Source: DASXZH01 sp036502005
Lineage (GTDB): Bacteria > Armatimonadota > Fimbriimonadia > Fimbriimonadales > Fimbriimonadaceae
Length of the DNA: 64,000 bases
Direction: 5' to 3'
Assembly (NCBI GenBank): GCA_036502005.1
Contig: DASXZH010000037.1
Coordinates: forward strand, 40,761-104,760
Positions within the stretch are counted from its first letter, which is position 1. Each line of letters starts with the position of its first letter. The notes beneath the pieces were generated by a model that worked only from the letters and a program-made list of their open reading frames with translations, was not told the origin of the DNA and did not search any database. Both the position numbers and the translations under genes were made by a program. This document shows, piece by piece, positions 1 to 8,955 of this stretch.

Positions 1-2087
1 CAAAAGGCCAGGTCTTGACGAAATAGCCAGAACGTCACTCTTTGAGATTCTCCAGCTTTTAGGTGAATTCGTTTAAAACCTTTCAACTCGCGGATCGGTC
101 TTGCCACGCTGGCCGCCATTCGGTGTGTATAAAGCTGCACTACTTCCTCAGCATCGGTCTTACCCGTGTTTGTGACTTCTGCGAAGACTTTAAACCCTTC
201 CCCTACCTTTTTAACATGAGTTGCCCAATATTCAAATGTGGTGTAAGAGAGCCCGAATCCGAACGGATACTGGGGGCTATTAGGTAGATCGAGATAACGC
301 GAGGTGTAGTGGTCGCTATCGTCAGGCAAAATCGGCCGGCCGGTGTTAAGGTGATCGTAGTAGATCGGAATCTGGCCAACCGATCTGGGAAAAGAAACGG
401 GAAGTTTGCCGGAAGGAACGCTGTCGCCAAACAAAGTATCGATAATGGCTGGGCCAGCCATCGAGCCGGGTCCCCAAGCGTAAATGAGGCCGCTCAGTTT
501 AGCGGTTACCGCGCTCATCGTGAGTGGCCGCCCCGCCATAACCACCCCAATAATGGGCTTTCCGGTTTGGGCTAACGCATCTACAAGTTCGTTTTGAGCG
601 CCAGGGAGATCTAGGTTAGATCGCGAGCTTGCTTCGCCAGAAATGTTTTGGATCTCGCCCAAAAAGACGACAACAACATCGGCTTGCTGGGCCGCTGCAA
701 CCGCTTCCGCAAAGCCTGATTGATCTTTGTTTGACAGAAAATCCGTTAAGAACTGATCGTAGCTCCATCCTTTTTGCCATCGGACAGTGATCGCGGGGGC
801 GTAAAGAACGCGGCTGTCGCCCAGTTTTGCCTTTATGGCGGCGAGGGGCGTTACGGAATCCTTTTCATTAGCATTGGCCCAAGAGCCAAGCTGATCCTGC
901 GGCCTATCTGCTAAGGGTCCGATGATGGCAATCTTGCCGATATCCTTAGAAAGTGGCAAGATCGACTTATCGTTCTTTAACAGAACCAGGCTTTCTTCAG
1001 CCAGTTTCTTACTGGCGGACATGGTGGCCGTTGTTGGCCGGATCTCTGTAGCCGATTGCGGTCTGCCATCGAAAAGACCTAATCGAAACTTGGTGCGCAA
1101 GATATTCCGGACGGCGCCATTGATGTACTTGATATCTAGCTGGTGTGACTTCACAAGTTCTGGGCCGTATTTCCAGATCTCGTCGCTAATCATCTCCATA
1201 TCCAATCCGGCCATGATTGATTTTCGCGCAGCGTCTTTACCATCAGCGGCAAAGCCGTGGGGGATCAATTCCCTTACAGCGTCGAAGTCGCTGACCACCA
1301 TCCCATCAAAGCCCCACTCCTTTCGGAGCACCTGCTTAAGGGTAAATGGATTGGCGGTTGCGGGCACACCGTTTATCGCGTTAAAGGCAGACATATAACT
1401 GGCGATTCCAGCTTCCGAGCAGGCCTGAAAAGGCTTTAAGTATACGTCTCGCAGGAGCCCTTCAGGGATCCAAGTCGAGTTATAGTCGCGACCGGCCTCG
1501 GCAGCGCCGTAGCCCACATAATGCTTGCCGCAAGCGGCAAGGGAGTCGGCGTTCTTAAGAGAGGTTCCCTGATAGCCCTTAACGGTGGCGACCGCCATGG
1601 CACTGGCAAGGAATGGGTCTTCGCCGTAACCTTCCGCCATTCGGCCCCATCTGGGGTCGCGCGCGATATCCATCATCGGGGAAAACGTCCACTGGATTCC
1701 AACACTGCTCGCCTCCCGTGCGGAAATCCGGGAGCAGATTTGAACAAGGGCAGGATCGAAACTGGCCGCCTGGCCCAGCGGGGTTGGTAATCCAGTGTTA
1801 AAGCCGTGGATCACATCCGCGCCAAGGATTAACGGGATGCCGAGCCTGCTTTGCCGCGCGGCATTTTCTATCTTAATTCGGGTCTCAGGCGAAGCTCCGC
1901 CGTAGAGCGAGCCGTATCTGCCTTCCCTTAGCAGTTTCAGCATTTTGGCGTCGGGAGGATCGGGGATGCCGCCTTGGCTCATTTGCCCGAGCTTTTCTTG
2001 CAGCGTCATCTTGGAGAGTAGCGCGTCTATGCGCTGCTCTATTGGAACTTGTCGGGGAAGGATTACGGCAAGGGCGAGAATAAGCAT
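1..2087 (-). CDS. bglX: Glycoside hydrolase family 3 beta-glucosidase (BglX-like), C-terminus cut by window edge
   Basis: An uninterrupted minus-strand frame of 695 codons runs from ATG at 2087 to the left edge. A stop lies five codons upstream of that ATG with no other start between, so the start is fixed. A short hydrophobic N-terminus (MLILALAVILP) looks like a minimal signal peptide, giving a periplasmic enzyme. The GH3 N-domain shows KHYVGYGAAEAGRDYN, and GMVVSDFDAV carries the nucleophile Asp near residue 267. The GH3 C-domain and a fibronectin-III-like tail follow. BglX enzymes are about 750 residues long, so some 40-60 residues are missing. It should release glucose from the non-reducing end of beta-glucans. 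Divergent genes at 2190 and 2897 suggest a shared glycan substrate. Confidence 0.93.
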   Translation of the reverse strand, partial: MLILALAVILPRQVPIEQRIDALLSKMTLQEKLGQMSQGGIPDPPDAKMLKLLREGRYGSLYGGASPETRIKIENAARQSRLGIPLILGADVIHGFNTGLPTPLGQAASFDPALVQICSRISAREASSVGIQWTFSPMMDIARDPRWGRMAEGYGEDPFLASAMAVATVKGYQGTSLKNADSLAACGKHYVGYGAAEAGRDYNSTWIPEGLLRDVYLKPFQACSEAGIASYMSAFNAINGVPATANPFTLKQVLRKEWGFDGMVVSDFDAVRELIPHGFAADGKDAARKSIMAGLDMEMISDEIWKYGPELVKSHQLDIKYINGAVRNILRTKFRLGLFDGRPQSATEIRPTTATMSASKKLAEESLVLLKNDKSILPLSKDIGKIAIIGPLADRPQDQLGSWANANEKDSVTPLAAIKAKLGDSRVLYAPAITVRWQKGWSYDQFLTDFLSNKDQSGFAEAVAAAQQADVVVVFLGEIQNISGEASSRSNLDLPGAQNELVDALAQTGKPIIGVVMAGRPLTMSAVTAKLSGLIYAWGPGSMAGPAIIDTLFGDSVPSGKLPVSFPRSVGQIPIYYDHLNTGRPILPDDSDHYTSRYLDLPNSPQYPFGFGLSYTTFEYWATHVKKVGEGFKVFAEVTNTGKTDAEEVVQLYTHRMAASVARPIRELKGFKRIHLKAGESQRVTFWLFRQDLAF

Positions 2088-2189
2088 GCGGCAACGAGCT
2101 TATCAGAGTTCTTCTTCAGTGCGCAAACTGCGGTTCGGATGGGCTCCGGTAAGCCGTCGGTTTAATTCCTCCATAAGCCAGAATAGGCA

Positions 2190-2870
2190 ATGAAGAGATT
2201 TCTTGTTTGGATCGCTTTCGCAGGAGTTGCAGTAGGCGCCGCCGCTTGGGGCCGACAAGGCTCTGACCTTTACATCAACGGCAACCTGGCCTCCAGCGGC
2301 ATCATCATGCACAACGGTTCAGCATATGTTCCAGTCAAAGATGTGGCAGCAGCTTTAAAGCTTGCGATCACCAAAACTCCCCGCGGGTTAGAACTTGCCG
2401 ATGCAGCCGGCGCGAACCAGGTTACGGGCATCACTGGAAAGGTTGAAGACGTCCTTTGGAACGGCTACATTCGGTTCCAGATCGTTAAAATTATCCGGGC
2501 CAAAACTTACACAAATGAGTTCACGGGCGATAACAAGGTGATTACGCCGGACAAGCCAAACGACGATCTGTTTGTAGCAGTTTGCAAGATTTCTAACGGG
2601 CTAAAAAACGGGGTCACAGTAATGTATCCAGGTAGCGAGACGGCCTTAGCCGATGATCAGGGCCAATCCTATAGTCCTTTTCTTGGAATGAGCGCAGACA
2701 TCGCCAGCCGTGGAACGGATTTACTTCCTGGGGCTTCGTTTGGCTTTGCCTTAACTTTTGAGATTCCTACTTCAGCGGTTGTAGGAGATTTGGTTTATCA
2801 GGCGACGATGGGTGGGTCCAACACCAACGGGGTTGAGAAGAAGAAGTTTCGGGTTTCAGTAAAGCAATAG
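2190..2870 (+). CDS. Secreted protein with copper-amine-oxidase-N-like domain and C-terminal beta-sandwich
   Basis: 226 residues with a signal peptide (about residues 1-20). Residues 26-60 (DLYINGN, then GSAYVPVKDVAAALKL) match the pattern of the copper-amine-oxidase N-terminal domain found in many wall-associated proteins. Residues 80-225 look like a DUF4352-type immunoglobulin-like fold: acidic residues, then FVAVCKISNG, then a GASFGFALTFEIP strand. The exact role is unknown; it is probably extracytoplasmic. It lies 26 bases upstream of the glucoamylase-family gene and may be co-transcribed with it. Confidence 0.75.
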   Translation: MKRFLVWIAFAGVAVGAAAWGRQGSDLYINGNLASSGIIMHNGSAYVPVKDVAAALKLAITKTPRGLELADAAGANQVTGITGKVEDVLWNGYIRFQIVKIIRAKTYTNEFTGDNKVITPDKPNDDLFVAVCKISNGLKNGVTVMYPGSETALADDQGQSYSPFLGMSADIASRGTDLLPGASFGFALTFEIPTSAVVGDLVYQATMGGSNTNGVEKKKFRVSVKQ

Positions 2871-2896
2871 GGAGACGGTAATCCGGCGAACACGCC

Positions 2897-5053
2897 ATGC
2901 TTAACCGGTTCTGCACCGCTTTTTTCGTTCTTTTCTCCGCGTTTGCTTTTAGCCAGTCGGTTTACGAAAGCCACGTCATATTTGACAACTCAAAGGCAAC
3001 CGGCGGCTACTATTACAGCACTGCCTCGCATGTGGCGCCGAGCGAATTTCAAGACTATAAGGGCAAAGCGCCGGTTGACTCGGGCCACTTTTTTACACCT
3101 CCAAATGCCCTGCGCTTGAGTTGGAAATCCGCTTTTGGAGGGGACTGGAACGTCCATATCAAACTTCATAACCAGGGCGCATTAGCGGGTGACGCATTGC
3201 GCTTTTGGTGCTACTCGGAAGAGCCTCTGGATCAGAAGCAAGCACCGCACCTGATCCTCCACGATGCCAACGGCGAATGGAGTCCTGCTGTGGATCTGCT
3301 TGGGAGTTTGGGCTCGATCCCGGCCAAGAAATGGGTGCAGATTGTGCTGCCTTTTAGCTCTTTCGTGTCGATCATGAACGATACCGGTGGCAATCATTTT
3401 GATGCCCACCACTTGGGCGAGCTACATATTCAGCAATGGCTGGACGATAATAAGCCACACACCCTATGGTTGGATGAGATAACGGTTGGGCCGGCTATTT
3501 CGGCCGTGGGTGCGGCGCTCTCTGTGCCGGCGGGTGTAACTGCCAAAGGCTATGATCGGCATGTTGACTTATCTTGGGCACCGACACCGGGTGCGCAGTT
3601 TTACAAGATTTACCGTTCATTGGCGTCCGGCCCATTTAAAGCAGTGGCTACCCAACGCGGGGATTGGCATCGCTATGAGGATTTTATTGGAGCGAGCGGA
3701 GTAAGCGCTCAGTACAAGATCTCGGCTGTGAATGAGAACTATGGCGAGTCGCCTTTGTCGCGCGAAGTCTCGGCCGCTACGCACAAGATGGGCGACGACG
3801 AACTTATGAGCATGGTTCAAGAAGCCAGCTTTCGCTACTATTGGGAGGGCGCCGATCCCGATTCGGGGATGGCGCTCGAGTCCACGCCGGGCGTGCGCTA
3901 CATGGACGCGCTAGGGTCCTCCGGGTTCGGCGTGATGGCTCTCCTGACCGGCGTGGAGCGAGGTTTTCTTACGCGCGCGCAGGGATTGGAGAGGCTATCA
4001 AAGATCACTGGCTTTTTATCTAAGGCCAACCGCTATCACGGGGCTTGGTCGCACTATATCGACGGCCGTACCGGCAAAACCATGGCCGTGTTTGGCAAAT
4101 ACGACGATGGCGGCGACTTGGTGGAAACCGCCTTTATGATGGAGGGCTTGCTCGCTGCTCGGGGCTATTTTAACGGGCCGGATGCCGCCGAATCCGCGTT
4201 GCGCGGCAGGATCACCGAGCTTTGGAAGGGCGTCGAATGGGATTGGTACCGTGGCGGCCCTGATCCCAACTTTCTCTACTGGCACTGGTCGCCCGATTAT
4301 GGGTTTTACATTCATCACCCCCTAATCGGCTGGAACGAGACGATGATCTGCTACCTGCTTGGAATCGCTTCTCCAACCCACCCGATATCCGCGAGCCTCT
4401 ATCATAACGGCTGGGCGAGCCAATCGCCTTTGGCCGTTCAATACCGGGAGAACTGGAGTCGAACTACACAGGGCGACCACTACACGAACGGCAACACCTA
4501 TTTCGGGCACAAGTTGGACGTTGGCGAAGGCAACGGCGCGGAGCTTTTCTTTACGCACTTCTCCTTTATGGGCTTTGACCCACGGGACAAGCACGACGCC
4601 TATACGGACTACTTTAAAAACAACCGAGCTATAGCCTTAATTAGCCACGACTATTCGGTGGCGAACCCTCTCGGGTTTGTGGGTTATGGCGACGACTCCT
4701 GGGGTCGTTCGGCTGGCATCAATGCCCACGGTGGTCGTCCATTGCCTCGCGACGATAACGGAACGATTACTTGTTCTGCGGCACTATCTTCGATGCCCTA
4801 TACGCCCGTCGAATCTATGAAGGCTCTGAAGCATTTCTATCGGGATTTGGGTGATCGGGTCTGGGGCATTTATGGATTCCACGATGGGTTCAATCAGACT
4901 CAGGATTGGTACGAGGAATCTTATATGGCGCTGAACGAAGCTCCCATCGCGGTGATGATCGAGAACTACCGATCAGGGTCTATTTGGAAAGCGTTTATGT
5001 CCAATCCGGAGATTAAGCCGGCATTGGAGAAGATTGGGTTTCGGAAGGATTAA
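2897..5053 (+). CDS. Secreted glucoamylase-family (GH144-type) glucanase with N-terminal beta-sandwich and FN3 domain
   Basis: 718 residues. A signal peptide (1-20, ending FAFS) is followed by a carbohydrate-binding-like beta-sandwich (about 25-195), a fibronectin type III domain (about 205-292) and the Glycoamylase domain of PF10091 (about 300-700). Typical stretches are EASFRYYWEGADPDSGM, SSGFGVMALLTGVERGFL, KYDDGGDLVETAFMMEGLL and the late GFNQTQDWYEESYMALNEAP. Characterised members of this fold (GH144) are endo-beta-1,2-glucanases. The divergent GH3 enzyme could finish the resulting oligosaccharides, so a beta-1,2-glucan locus is a reasonable inference. Substrate cannot be read from sequence alone. 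Confidence 0.85.
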   Translation: MLNRFCTAFFVLFSAFAFSQSVYESHVIFDNSKATGGYYYSTASHVAPSEFQDYKGKAPVDSGHFFTPPNALRLSWKSAFGGDWNVHIKLHNQGALAGDALRFWCYSEEPLDQKQAPHLILHDANGEWSPAVDLLGSLGSIPAKKWVQIVLPFSSFVSIMNDTGGNHFDAHHLGELHIQQWLDDNKPHTLWLDEITVGPAISAVGAALSVPAGVTAKGYDRHVDLSWAPTPGAQFYKIYRSLASGPFKAVATQRGDWHRYEDFIGASGVSAQYKISAVNENYGESPLSREVSAATHKMGDDELMSMVQEASFRYYWEGADPDSGMALESTPGVRYMDALGSSGFGVMALLTGVERGFLTRAQGLERLSKITGFLSKANRYHGAWSHYIDGRTGKTMAVFGKYDDGGDLVETAFMMEGLLAARGYFNGPDAAESALRGRITELWKGVEWDWYRGGPDPNFLYWHWSPDYGFYIHHPLIGWNETMICYLLGIASPTHPISASLYHNGWASQSPLAVQYRENWSRTTQGDHYTNGNTYFGHKLDVGEGNGAELFFTHFSFMGFDPRDKHDAYTDYFKNNRAIALISHDYSVANPLGFVGYGDDSWGRSAGINAHGGRPLPRDDNGTITCSAALSSMPYTPVESMKALKHFYRDLGDRVWGIYGFHDGFNQTQDWYEESYMALNEAPIAVMIENYRSGSIWKAFMSNPEIKPALEKIGFRKD

Positions 5054-5448
5054 TTCGAGATCGCTGAGATAGAGAATCGTTTTAGAAGTTCTTTTTTGTC
5101 CTTGATAGTGCCGTCTGCCAGCGCCAATGTGATTAGTTCCGCTTCAATCTCGGAGACGTCAAGGTAGTATCCGTTCATCCGCAGAAAAGTAGAACAAGCG
5201 GCCAGAGCGGTTCGCTTATTGCCGTCTGCAAACGGATGGTTCACCGTAAGAGACAGCCAATAAGCGGCAGCAAACTGCTCGAGCGTTTCATTGAGATATG
5301 CTCCTCCAAAGGTTGCTTGCGGAGACATCACGGCACTTTCCAACAAGTTAGCGTTGAGAAGTCCCGCGCCTCCACCGTAAGCAACAATGGCACGATGATG
5401 TAGCGTCAAAACTTGGTCGACAGTCAAAAAGATGGGCTCAAAGGTCAC
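5050..5448 (-). CDS. doc: Doc-family (Fic fold) toxin
   Basis: 132 residues, the usual Doc length (about 126). The catalytic Fic/Doc motif HPFADGNKRTA is at residues 71-81. It has His, Phe, Asp, Asn and Arg in place, with NKR as in Doc and a Gly where P1 Doc has Ala. P1 Doc phosphorylates elongation factor Tu; classical Fic proteins AMPylate, and the chemistry here is not decided by sequence. The start overlaps the antitoxin stop by four bases (ATGA), giving translational coupling. The 3' end overlaps the convergent glucanase gene by four bases. Confidence 0.92.
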   Translation of the reverse strand: MTFEPIFLTVDQVLTLHHRAIVAYGGGAGLLNANLLESAVMSPQATFGGAYLNETLEQFAAAYWLSLTVNHPFADGNKRTALAACSTFLRMNGYYLDVSEIEAELITLALADGTIKDKKELLKRFSISAISN

Positions 5449-5666
5449 TTGGAAAGATTCTTGAGCGCGTTGTCGAACTGCACGAAAGTGGCATCAGCGG
5501 CCTCTTGAAACGACCTACCTTTGGGTCTGCGAAGCACGATCGCTCCGTTTTCATATTCCAAGTCCACCGTGACTGTTTCAGTATCGGCGACACCGAGGTA
5601 ACGCTTCATCTCTCGGGTAACCCGAAGAATATTGCTGTTCCCCTGTTTTGGTAGTTTCATGAGCAT
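5445..5666 (-). CDS. AbrB/MazE-type antitoxin paired with Doc
   Basis: 73 residues. The N-terminal 45 residues (KLPKQGNSNILRVTREMKRYLGV, then VTVDLEYENGAIVLRRP) follow the swapped-hairpin AbrB/MazE DNA-binding pattern. The acidic/amphipathic C-terminus (FQEAADATFVQFDNALKNL) would bind and mask the toxin. Doc is classically paired with Phd, so this is a hybrid pairing, though AbrB-type partners for Doc are known. A second Met at codon 3 is an alternative start. Two copies of TCACCGCG lie about 32 bases upstream (see separate entry) and may be its operator. Confidence 0.85.
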   Translation of the reverse strand: MLMKLPKQGNSNILRVTREMKRYLGVADTETVTVDLEYENGAIVLRRPKGRSFQEAADATFVQFDNALKNLSK

Positions 5667-5697
5667 TGGCTTGACCTACAATCAATATACCATGTAA

Positions 5698-5716
5698 TCA
5701 CCGCGTATTCACCGCG
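5698..5716. promoter_or_regulatory. Candidate operator: two TCACCGCG repeats 11 bp apart
   Basis: TCACCGCG occurs at 5698-5705 and again at 5709-5716, so the copies are in phase on the helix. The second overlaps a CCGCGG palindrome. The site lies just upstream of the minus-strand antitoxin start (5666), where an AbrB-type antitoxin would be expected to autoregulate. This is a positional inference only. Confidence 0.3.
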
Positions 5717-5782
5717 GTTACTGCTGGTTTCCGGCGAAAGGCTCAACAGTCCCATGGTTAGTGTGTAAATAGTGTGCAGACC

Positions 5783-5857
5783 TGGAGCCGATGACAAGAT
5801 TCGAACTCGCGACCCGCTGTTTACAAAACAGCTGCTCTACCCCTGAGCTACATCGGC
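5783..5857 (-). tRNA. tRNA-Thr (anticodon TGT)
   Basis: On the minus strand the acceptor arms GCCGATG/CATCGGC pair fully. The D-arm is GCTC...GAGC. The anticodon stem GCTGT/ACAGC encloses loop TTTGTAA (anticodon TGT), and the T-arm is GCGAG TTCGAAT CTTGT. The 3' CCA is encoded (5783-5785). Length is 75 nt. It reads Thr ACA/ACG codons. Confidence 0.97.
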
Positions 5858-5909
5858 ATCCTACACGCGTCCCGAAACGGGACGACTAAGGAATTTACCT
5901 CAGGTTGAG

Positions 5910-6314
5910 CTACATCAGGCTGCCACGGCTGCGTTTACGCACCAATCGCGGGGTTCCTTCCGGACCATATCCAATCTTATAGCCAGGTGGAATGTTCTTT
6001 AGCGCTTCCGCAACTTCTTCGGGAAGGGGGGCGGAATGCGCTTTACGGCGAGTGCGCTTCTTGCTTGGATTCAGAAGGGCATAGGCCTCTGTCGCATCGG
6101 TTTCGGGTTCCATCCCCACCAGATCCTTGCCTTTAATTTCAAAAAGCTCCGAGCAGGCGGGAAACGATAAAAAAATATATTTGCCGTTGGTGATCATCCT
6201 CGCATCGCCGGGGACGGTGTATTTCCTCGTCCCGATCTTCACGGAGATCAGACCGGGCCTGGGCTGCGCCTTAAACTTCAGGCTATTTTTAACGTTCCGA
6301 ACATTTCTTTTCAT
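5910..6314 (-). CDS. Hypothetical protein, basic, downstream of panC
   Basis: The open frame extends to 6368, but ATG at 6314 (MKRNVRNVKNSLKFK) is preceded by a good ribosome site (GGCGGAGAGCA), so a 134-residue product is preferred. A compact predicted beta region (GLISVKIGTRKYTVPGDARMI, then YIFLSFP) is followed by a basic tail rich in Arg and Lys. No family is recognised. It lies 96 bases downstream of panC on the same strand. Confidence 0.6.
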   Translation of the reverse strand: MKRNVRNVKNSLKFKAQPRPGLISVKIGTRKYTVPGDARMITNGKYIFLSFPACSELFEIKGKDLVGMEPETDATEAYALLNPSKKRTRRKAHSAPLPEEVAEALKNIPPGYKIGYGPEGTPRLVRKRSRGSLM

Positions 6315-6409
6315 TGCTCTCCGCCCAGCTTTGGGCATGAATCCACAACACAGGAACGAGTGGTACAAAACGACTACCTTATTCCGTTTTAGCGAATACC
6401 GCCGCCCGA

Positions 6410-7231
6410 TTAACCAACCGCGATATTGTCTATTAACCTGGTATTACCAAGCTTAGCCGCCACAATTAACCGAGTGTTTTTTATAGATCGGGCTATCTTC
6501 AGTGTTTCTGCCTCAACGAGTTCGAGATAATCTATTCTAAATCCAATAGCGGTTAGATTTGTTGCACTTTTATTAATATTCTGCTGAATCTCTTTCTCGT
6601 TTGAATCTGCGGCCAGTTCCGACTTGATTCGATTCAGCTCTGCGTAGAGTTGGTTTGCAGCTTTTCTTTCCTCTGGGAAAAGATATTTATTGCGGCTGGA
6701 CATGGCGAGGCCATCGGCCTCCCTCACCGTTTCTTCCAAGACCAGCTTGGTAGGGAAATTGAGGTCCCTTACCATACGGGATAGAACTAAGCACTGCTGG
6801 TAGTCCTTCAGGCCAAAAACAGCAATATCGGGTCTAACTATGTTGAATAGCTTTGCCACTATGGTGGCTACCCCACCAAAATGGCCTGGTCGAAACTGGC
6901 CCTCCCAGAGTTCGGTGACCTCGCCAACATGGATGAAGGTTTCCTTGGATGGATACATCTCAGACGTGGTAGGGGTGAACATGACGTCAACGCCGACGGT
7001 TTCGGCAAGCGCGAAATCGCGCACTTCATCGCGGGGGTATTTCTCAAAATCTTCCCCGGGTTTGAACTGCGTTGGGTTTACAAAAAGTGAGACAACAACG
7101 ATATCAGCAAGGTCTTTCGCCTTGCGCATGAGCTCAAGGTGCCCCTCATGAAACGCACCCATGGTCGGAACAAGAGCGATGCTTTTGCAACGATCCAATT
7201 GAAGATCGGGGATGGTTCGATAAACCTTCAA
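6410..7231 (-). CDS. panC: Pantothenate synthetase
   Basis: 273 residues, normal length. It joins pantoate and beta-alanine using ATP, the last step of vitamin B5 synthesis, in the cytoplasm. The ATP-site motif VPTMGAFHEGH is near the N-terminus. VSLFVNPTQF, the GLKDYQQCLVL segment and the READGLAMSSRNKYL motif complete the nucleotidyl-transferase signature. Its ATG overlaps the panB stop by four bases, so the pair is translationally coupled. Confidence 0.97.
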   Translation of the reverse strand: MKVYRTIPDLQLDRCKSIALVPTMGAFHEGHLELMRKAKDLADIVVVSLFVNPTQFKPGEDFEKYPRDEVRDFALAETVGVDVMFTPTTSEMYPSKETFIHVGEVTELWEGQFRPGHFGGVATIVAKLFNIVRPDIAVFGLKDYQQCLVLSRMVRDLNFPTKLVLEETVREADGLAMSSRNKYLFPEERKAANQLYAELNRIKSELAADSNEKEIQQNINKSATNLTAIGFRIDYLELVEAETLKIARSIKNTRLIVAAKLGNTRLIDNIAVG

Positions 7232-8022
7232 ACGCTATGCTCGCTGGTCGGGAAACCGGCTTTACGAACCTCGCCTGCGTATTCTTGAATTGCCTTTTTC
7301 ATGAGCTCGCCAGCTTCGCAATAAACCTTGGCATGCTTAAGCTTGAAGGGGCTAAGGCCGAGCATATCGTGGAAGATTTGAACCTGGCCGTCGCAGTCTA
7401 CGCCAGCGCCGATACCTATGGTCGGGCAATCGACTTCACAGGTAATTTCTTTCGAGAGCGCCGCTGGAATGAGTTCAAGAACCATAGAAAATGCGCCAGC
7501 TTCGACCACTTCTTTGGCCGCTTCCATCACTTCGGATCCGTGGTCGCCTTTGCCCTGTACCCTGAACCCGCCAAAGTTATTGAGCGATTGTGGCGTCATG
7601 CCGACATGGCCCATGACGGGAATGCCGGCTTTGATAATGGCACGGATCTCGTCGGTATAGGTCCCTTCCAACTTCACTGCTTCCGCGCCTGCTTTAACCA
7701 ATGCCACGGCCGAGTTCACGGCTTGGGAGATGCCCGATTGGTAAGTGCCGAATGGGAGGTCGGCAACCAGCAGGGCGTTTTTCACGCCCGCCTTTGTGGC
7801 AGTTACGTGGTGGACCATCTGTTCGAGAGTGACGGGGATTGTGCTCTCCATGCCAAGGATGACATTGCCCATGGAGTCGCCCACGAGGACCAGGTCAACT
7901 CCTGCTTCGTCGGCGAGCGCGCCCATCACCGCATCGTATGCGGTAATGCAGACGATTTTGGCTGCGCCGCCTTTCATGGCGCGCAGCTTCGGCGCGGTCA
8001 TCTTCTTAGGGTTGGAAGGCAT
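7228..8022 (-). CDS. panB: 3-methyl-2-oxobutanoate hydroxymethyltransferase
   Basis: 264 residues, the family norm. It adds a hydroxymethyl group from methylenetetrahydrofolate to ketoisovalerate, giving ketopantoate. Recognised stretches are ITAYDAVMGALADEAGVDLV, VGDSMGNVILG (metal and substrate site), VADLPFGTYQ, AVKLEG and GIPVMGHVGMTPQ. It is the first gene of the panB-panC pair and lies 24 bases downstream of bcp. panD, which supplies beta-alanine, is not in the window. Confidence 0.97.
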   Translation of the reverse strand: MPSNPKKMTAPKLRAMKGGAAKIVCITAYDAVMGALADEAGVDLVLVGDSMGNVILGMESTIPVTLEQMVHHVTATKAGVKNALLVADLPFGTYQSGISQAVNSAVALVKAGAEAVKLEGTYTDEIRAIIKAGIPVMGHVGMTPQSLNNFGGFRVQGKGDHGSEVMEAAKEVVEAGAFSMVLELIPAALSKEITCEVDCPTIGIGAGVDCDGQVQIFHDMLGLSPFKLKHAKVYCEAGELMKKAIQEYAGEVRKAGFPTSEHSV

Positions 8023-8046
8023 TAGTTTTAGTTTACTGTTTACTGA

Positions 8047-8499
<453 letters not shown>

Positions 8500-8508
8500 C
8501 GATATCTC

Positions 8509-8907
8509 CTACGCCTTGCTTTGCACATCGATAAGCATGGCCTGCATAAGGTCTACGCGCAAAACGATGCCTGTTAATCGGCCCATTTCTGTTACCGGCA
8601 AAATAGTTAGCCCGCTGCCCAGCATCTTATGAAACGCATCGCCGATTTCCGTATCGGCAGTGGCCGTGGTCGGTTCTTTGCTTGAATAAATATATGCCAG
8701 TTGCTCGGACATGCGGACAAGGTTGTCCGAGACCGTAACCGCTCGGCAAAGATCGCCTTCCGTGACCACAGCCAGCGGCCGCATCTCCGGGTCCACGATG
8801 ACGAGCGCGGGAAACTGGTAAACGTCCATCTTATCCACCGCATCGCGGACGGTGCTCTCCAGGGTCAGAGTTGGGATATGGGCGTGCAGAACTTCGCGTA
8901 ACGTCAT
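8509..8907 (-). CDS. Tandem CBS-domain protein
   Basis: 132 residues from ATG at 8907 (MTLREVLHAHIPTL). The frame stays open to 9138, but that part lies antisense to the next gene and looks non-coding. Two CBS domains (about 1-60 and 70-130) show FPALVIVDPEMRPLAVVTEGDL and ILPVTEMGRLTGIVLRVDL. CBS pairs bind adenine nucleotides and act as energy or ligand sensors. The partner is unknown. It is divergent from the phosphorylase gene with 48 bases between them. Confidence 0.85.
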   Translation of the reverse strand: MTLREVLHAHIPTLTLESTVRDAVDKMDVYQFPALVIVDPEMRPLAVVTEGDLCRAVTVSDNLVRMSEQLAYIYSSKEPTTATADTEIGDAFHKMLGSGLTILPVTEMGRLTGIVLRVDLMQAMLIDVQSKA

Positions 8908-8955
8908 CGTTTCTAAGTGTACTGCCCCGCTCCATATTGCATAATCCTCCGAAGC

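Noticed and set aside
7237..8025. 262-codon plus-strand ORF covering panB
   Set aside because: It is fully antisense to the unmistakable panB gene and has no family features; GC-rich codon bias of panB keeps the opposite frame open.
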